Shown: positions 9,903-11,791 of the stretch, in pieces
Layout: each line of letters starts with the position of its first letter
Position numbering within the stretch: the first letter of the stretch is position 1
Assembly: GCA_022579005.1 (NCBI GenBank)
Contig: MU401926.1
Location: forward strand, 1-11,791
Length of the DNA: 11,791 nucleotides
Origin: Poronia punctata
Taxonomy: Eukaryota; Ascomycota; Sordariomycetes; Xylariales; Xylariaceae
Reading direction: 5' to 3'
Program-made: the position numbers and the translations under genes
Notes under the pieces: model-generated
Database searches by the model: none
The model's input: the letters and a program-made list of their open reading frames with translations, nothing else
Told to the model about the DNA's origin: nothing

Positions 9903-9916
9903 TAAAGCATGCTTTA
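9903..9916. repeat. Perfect 14-bp palindrome
   Basis: TAAAGCATGCTTTA is perfectly palindromic and is not extended by its flanks. Like 1613-1626 it is centred on a GC-containing core, the type of word that resists the local mutation process. Confidence 0.5.
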
Positions 9917-9960
9917 CTTTAATAATTATAAAGGTACAGCTTTTTTATTTTAAAAAAAAT

Positions 9961-10200
9961 ATAATAATGCGTTTTTCCTTTAATATATACTATTTAAAAC
10001 AAAAGCTTTCTCCTTTTTTTATAATTTTTAGTTCTATATAAAAAATTAGCATATATTTACTAGCTTAATAAGTTTTTTTTTATGTATTTCTTTTATCTTT
10101 TTAGCACCTTATACGCTACTTACTTTACTAGCAATAATAAAAACACATTTTTTTTTCTTTACTTAATAGTTTTAAATAATATAATTTAAATAAATCTTAT
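9961..10200. other. T-rich patch retaining TpC on one strand
   Basis: In these 240 bases I count eight TpC and no GpA on the + strand, plus three CC. Equal-length samples at 1-240 and 3601-3840 have neither TpC nor GpA. T exceeds A in the rows counted (30:22 in 10021-10080; 28:17 in 10081-10140). The one-sidedness suggests a pyrimidine-rich + strand that was spared on that strand, or sequence of separate origin. No gene is readable on either strand. Confidence 0.4.
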
Positions 10201-11540
10201 ACTTTTAATTAGCAGCATTTTTTTAAAAGCAGCTATATACGCTTAAAATAATATTATTAATTATAAGTATAATTAATAAGTTTTATGCTACTGTTTAAAG
10301 CCTATTGCTTAAAAAGCACTTTTACTTATATAAAGCTTTATATTTATAGCACATTTTAATATAATAAAAATATAATATTTAATTGCTTTACTAGTAATAA
10401 CTTAGTTAATTACTATACTAAATATAATCTTTATAGCGTTTTACTTTTTTGCTAAAAAGCTTTTTAACTTTTATTAAGTTATTTTAAAAGTATAGTTAGC
10501 TATAAGTATTTTTATTAAGTTTATATTTATTAATAAAATGTTTTTTATTTAGTTTAATATAGTTGCTTAAGCTATTAAAAATCTTGAGGCCTAAAGTATT
10601 GCAATATTTTATAAAGCTAATATTTATTAAACTATTATATATAATATAGTTTATACTTAGCTTAATATATAAAATAATATAAAAGCTAATATATAAAGTT
10701 TAGCTATTTTATTTAAAAATTATACTAAGTTTTTATTATAAGCAATATTTATAAGTTAAGTTAGCCTACTTTTTTTTTTTAAATACTTTTAAAAGTTTAA
10801 ATAAAAATATACTTTAGCAAATAAAAGCAAAATGCTAGTTTTTTATATTTATATACTTTTAGCTATTAACTTTATTAATACTTTTTATTATTTTTAATAG
10901 TTTTAAAACAAGTATTAGTTTATTAGTTTTATAATAACCGCTAGACTTTTTTTATAATAGCTATAAAAATAAAATTTTATTATATATTTAATAACTTTGC
11001 TACCTATTTATATATAGTTTAGTTATTTTTACTTTTACTATATATAATATATTAATATATAAATAGCAAAGTATTTATATAAAAGTTAATTATTTTTTAT
11101 ATATATTTTTGCGCTTTTAAAAATTTAAAATAAAATTTATTTACTTTTTTTTTTACGCTTTTACTTTTTAATACTTATTTAAGTATAATTTAATTAAAAC
11201 TTGCATTTTTAATAATAGCAAAACTACGCTAGCCTTTAAATAATTTTTTTTAAATATATTTTTAATACTAATGTTTTACTTATATAGCCTTTTTGTTTAT
11301 AATAGCTAATTACCTATTTACTATATTAGTTATTAAAAATACTGCTAATTAGCTATAGTAGCTTATATAAAGCAGCAAAATTGTGTAAAACAAAATATAG
11401 CAAGCTATGCTTATTATAATATATTAAAGCTTGCTTTTTATTACTATATTAAATTTTTAAAGGTGCAGCTTAAAACCTAAGCAAGCTTTAAATATAAAAA
11501 GATTTTAAAAGCATAGTAAACTTTTTTTTTATAATATTAT
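10201..11540. other. Gene-free stretch with T-rich + strand rows
   Basis: The + strand carries more T than A in several rows (for 10441-10560 I count 65 T to 40 A), opposite to 7561-8480. If strand bias follows former coding direction, a relic here would read right to left. I could not recognise any protein, RNA gene or element end in it. Confidence 0.35.
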
Positions 11541-11545
11541 TGTCT

Positions 11546-11570
11546 TTATTAAATATTTTTTATTTAATAA
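11546..11570. repeat. Perfect hairpin, 10-bp arms
   Basis: TTATTAAATA (11546-11555) and TATTTAATAA (11561-11570) are exact reverse complements around a five-T loop. It sits about 120 bp before the terminal tandem array, in a stretch that keeps several TpC. In a eukaryotic nuclear setting it should not be read as a rho-independent terminator. Confidence 0.5.
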
Positions 11571-11689
11571 GCTATGCTAAATCTGCTATCAAGTTTATAC
11601 TATGTTTACTATTATATAGTAGTAGGCAGCTATAATTACTTAAAATACAGTTTAACCTATAAAACTTTTAAACTTTTAAGTACTCTTTA

Positions 11690-11790
11690 CTTTTAACTTT
11701 TAACTTTTAACTTTTAACTTTTAACTTTTAACTTTTAACTTTTAACTTTTAACTTTTAACTTTTAACTTTTAACTTTTAACTTTTAACTT
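11690..11790 (+). repeat. Minisatellite, perfect 7-bp unit CTTTTAA, about 14.4 copies
   Basis: C residues recur exactly every seven bases from 11690 to 11788 (15 C's) with TTTTAA between them, and no unit has a substitution or indel. The array stops at the penultimate base; the last base (11791) is G where the unit predicts T, so either the array ends there or a variant unit begins. Just upstream, 11661-11689 contains looser versions of the same word (CTTTTAAA, CTTTTAAG), suggesting growth from a local seed. The opposite strand reads TTAAAAG, which is not the canonical fungal telomere repeat TTAGGG, so I call it a minisatellite, not a telomere. True array length is unknown because it meets the window edge. 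Confidence 0.95.
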
Positions 11791-11791
11791 G

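Larger units (their letters stand above)
8821..9960. other. Gene-free decayed stretch
   Basis: No open frame, RNA gene or element end is visible. It contains the A9G pair at 9581-9600, the inverted repeat at 9716-9744 and the palindrome at 9903-9916. The remainder is typical decayed sequence with surviving GC, ACT and AGT words. Confidence 0.6.
1..11689. repeat. RIP-degraded AT-rich heterochromatin-like block
   Basis: The whole stretch before the terminal array is very AT-rich (11/60 G+C in 1-60, 6/60 in 6001-6060), and all six frames are closed by frequent TAA/TAG. TpA exceeds ApT (12:8 in 1-60; 13:11 in 6001-6060). CpA and TpG are rare and survive mostly as GCA and TGC. CpC, CpG and TpC are also rare. 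CpA-to-TpA change on both strands is the signature of repeat-induced point mutation in filamentous ascomycetes, so I infer that the block consists of old, repeatedly mutated transposon or other repeat copies. Such blocks form centromeres, subtelomeres and AT-isochores in these fungi; the window does not show which one this is. Alternatives are an organism with naturally extreme AT content, such as Plasmodium or anaerobic chytrids. Those do not explain the specific loss of CpA/TpG or the near absence of open frames over almost 12 kb. Confidence 0.85.

Noticed and set aside
11546..11570. A rho-independent transcription terminator (stem plus T run)
   Set aside because: The stem is AT-only, the T run is in the loop instead of after the stem, and the context is eukaryotic heterochromatin with no gene upstream.
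11690..11791. A telomere at the right end of the window
   Set aside because: The unit is CTTTTAA/TTAAAAG, not the TTAGGG type of ascomycetes, and a G-rich strand running toward the edge is absent.
1..11791. Mitochondrial or apicoplast DNA, or a naturally AT-rich protist chromosome
   Set aside because: Organellar and protist genomes of this AT content still carry long open frames, rRNAs or tRNAs. None is visible here, and the specific loss of CpA/TpG points to RIP.
1..11791. CRISPR array, tRNA or rRNA genes
   Set aside because: No regularly spaced repeats with unique spacers were seen, and no tRNA-like GTTCRA T-arm with a matching acceptor stem or rRNA-like conserved block was noticed.

Overview
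This window is extremely AT-rich, gene-poor DNA that looks mutationally destroyed. I recognise no intact protein gene, tRNA, rRNA, CRISPR array or bacterial-type operon. Two rows counted by hand give 11/60 G+C (1-60) and 6/60 (6001-6060). Stop codons are dense in all six frames. TpA outnumbers ApT in those rows (12:8 and 13:11), CpA/TpG is scarce except inside GCA/TGC, and TpC/GpA is almost absent over long stretches. This is the pattern left by repeat-induced point mutation (RIP), the C-to-T hypermutation of duplicated DNA in filamentous ascomycete fungi. The best reading is a piece of an AT-isochore, centromere, subtelomere or other heterochromatic block of a Pezizomycotina genome, made of old transposon copies. 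The species cannot be named from the sequence.

Layout: 1-1819 is decayed DNA with small hairpins. 1820-2059 is the only long open stretch, 79 codons from an ATG whose third codon is TAA. It lies in a patch (about 1870-2175) with less TpC/GpA loss than its surroundings and may be the N-terminus of a dead transposase, perhaps Fot1/pogo-like; that identification is weak. 2060-4031 is decayed and ends near a double A-tract (3802-3828). 4032-4206 holds a degraded inverted repeat of MITE-like size followed by compact palindromes. 4207-7560 is featureless decay. Within 7561-8480 the + strand is strongly A-rich. About 8280-8640 is a milder patch. 9961-10200 is a T-rich patch with many surviving TpC on the + strand only, and the + strand remains T-rich in several rows after it. 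11540-11689 again shows milder decay and leads into a perfect minisatellite of 7-bp units (CTTTTAA, about 14.4 copies, 11690-11790) that runs to within one base of the window edge.

No genes work together here. What the window records is a mutational process and its context preference (C survives mainly after G, or as ACT/AGT), the relics it acted on, and one tandem array that is homogeneous amid heavy decay. I found no convincing new biological system. The most useful leads are the context rule, the unevenly decayed patches, the inverted repeat at 4032-4171 and the terminal array.
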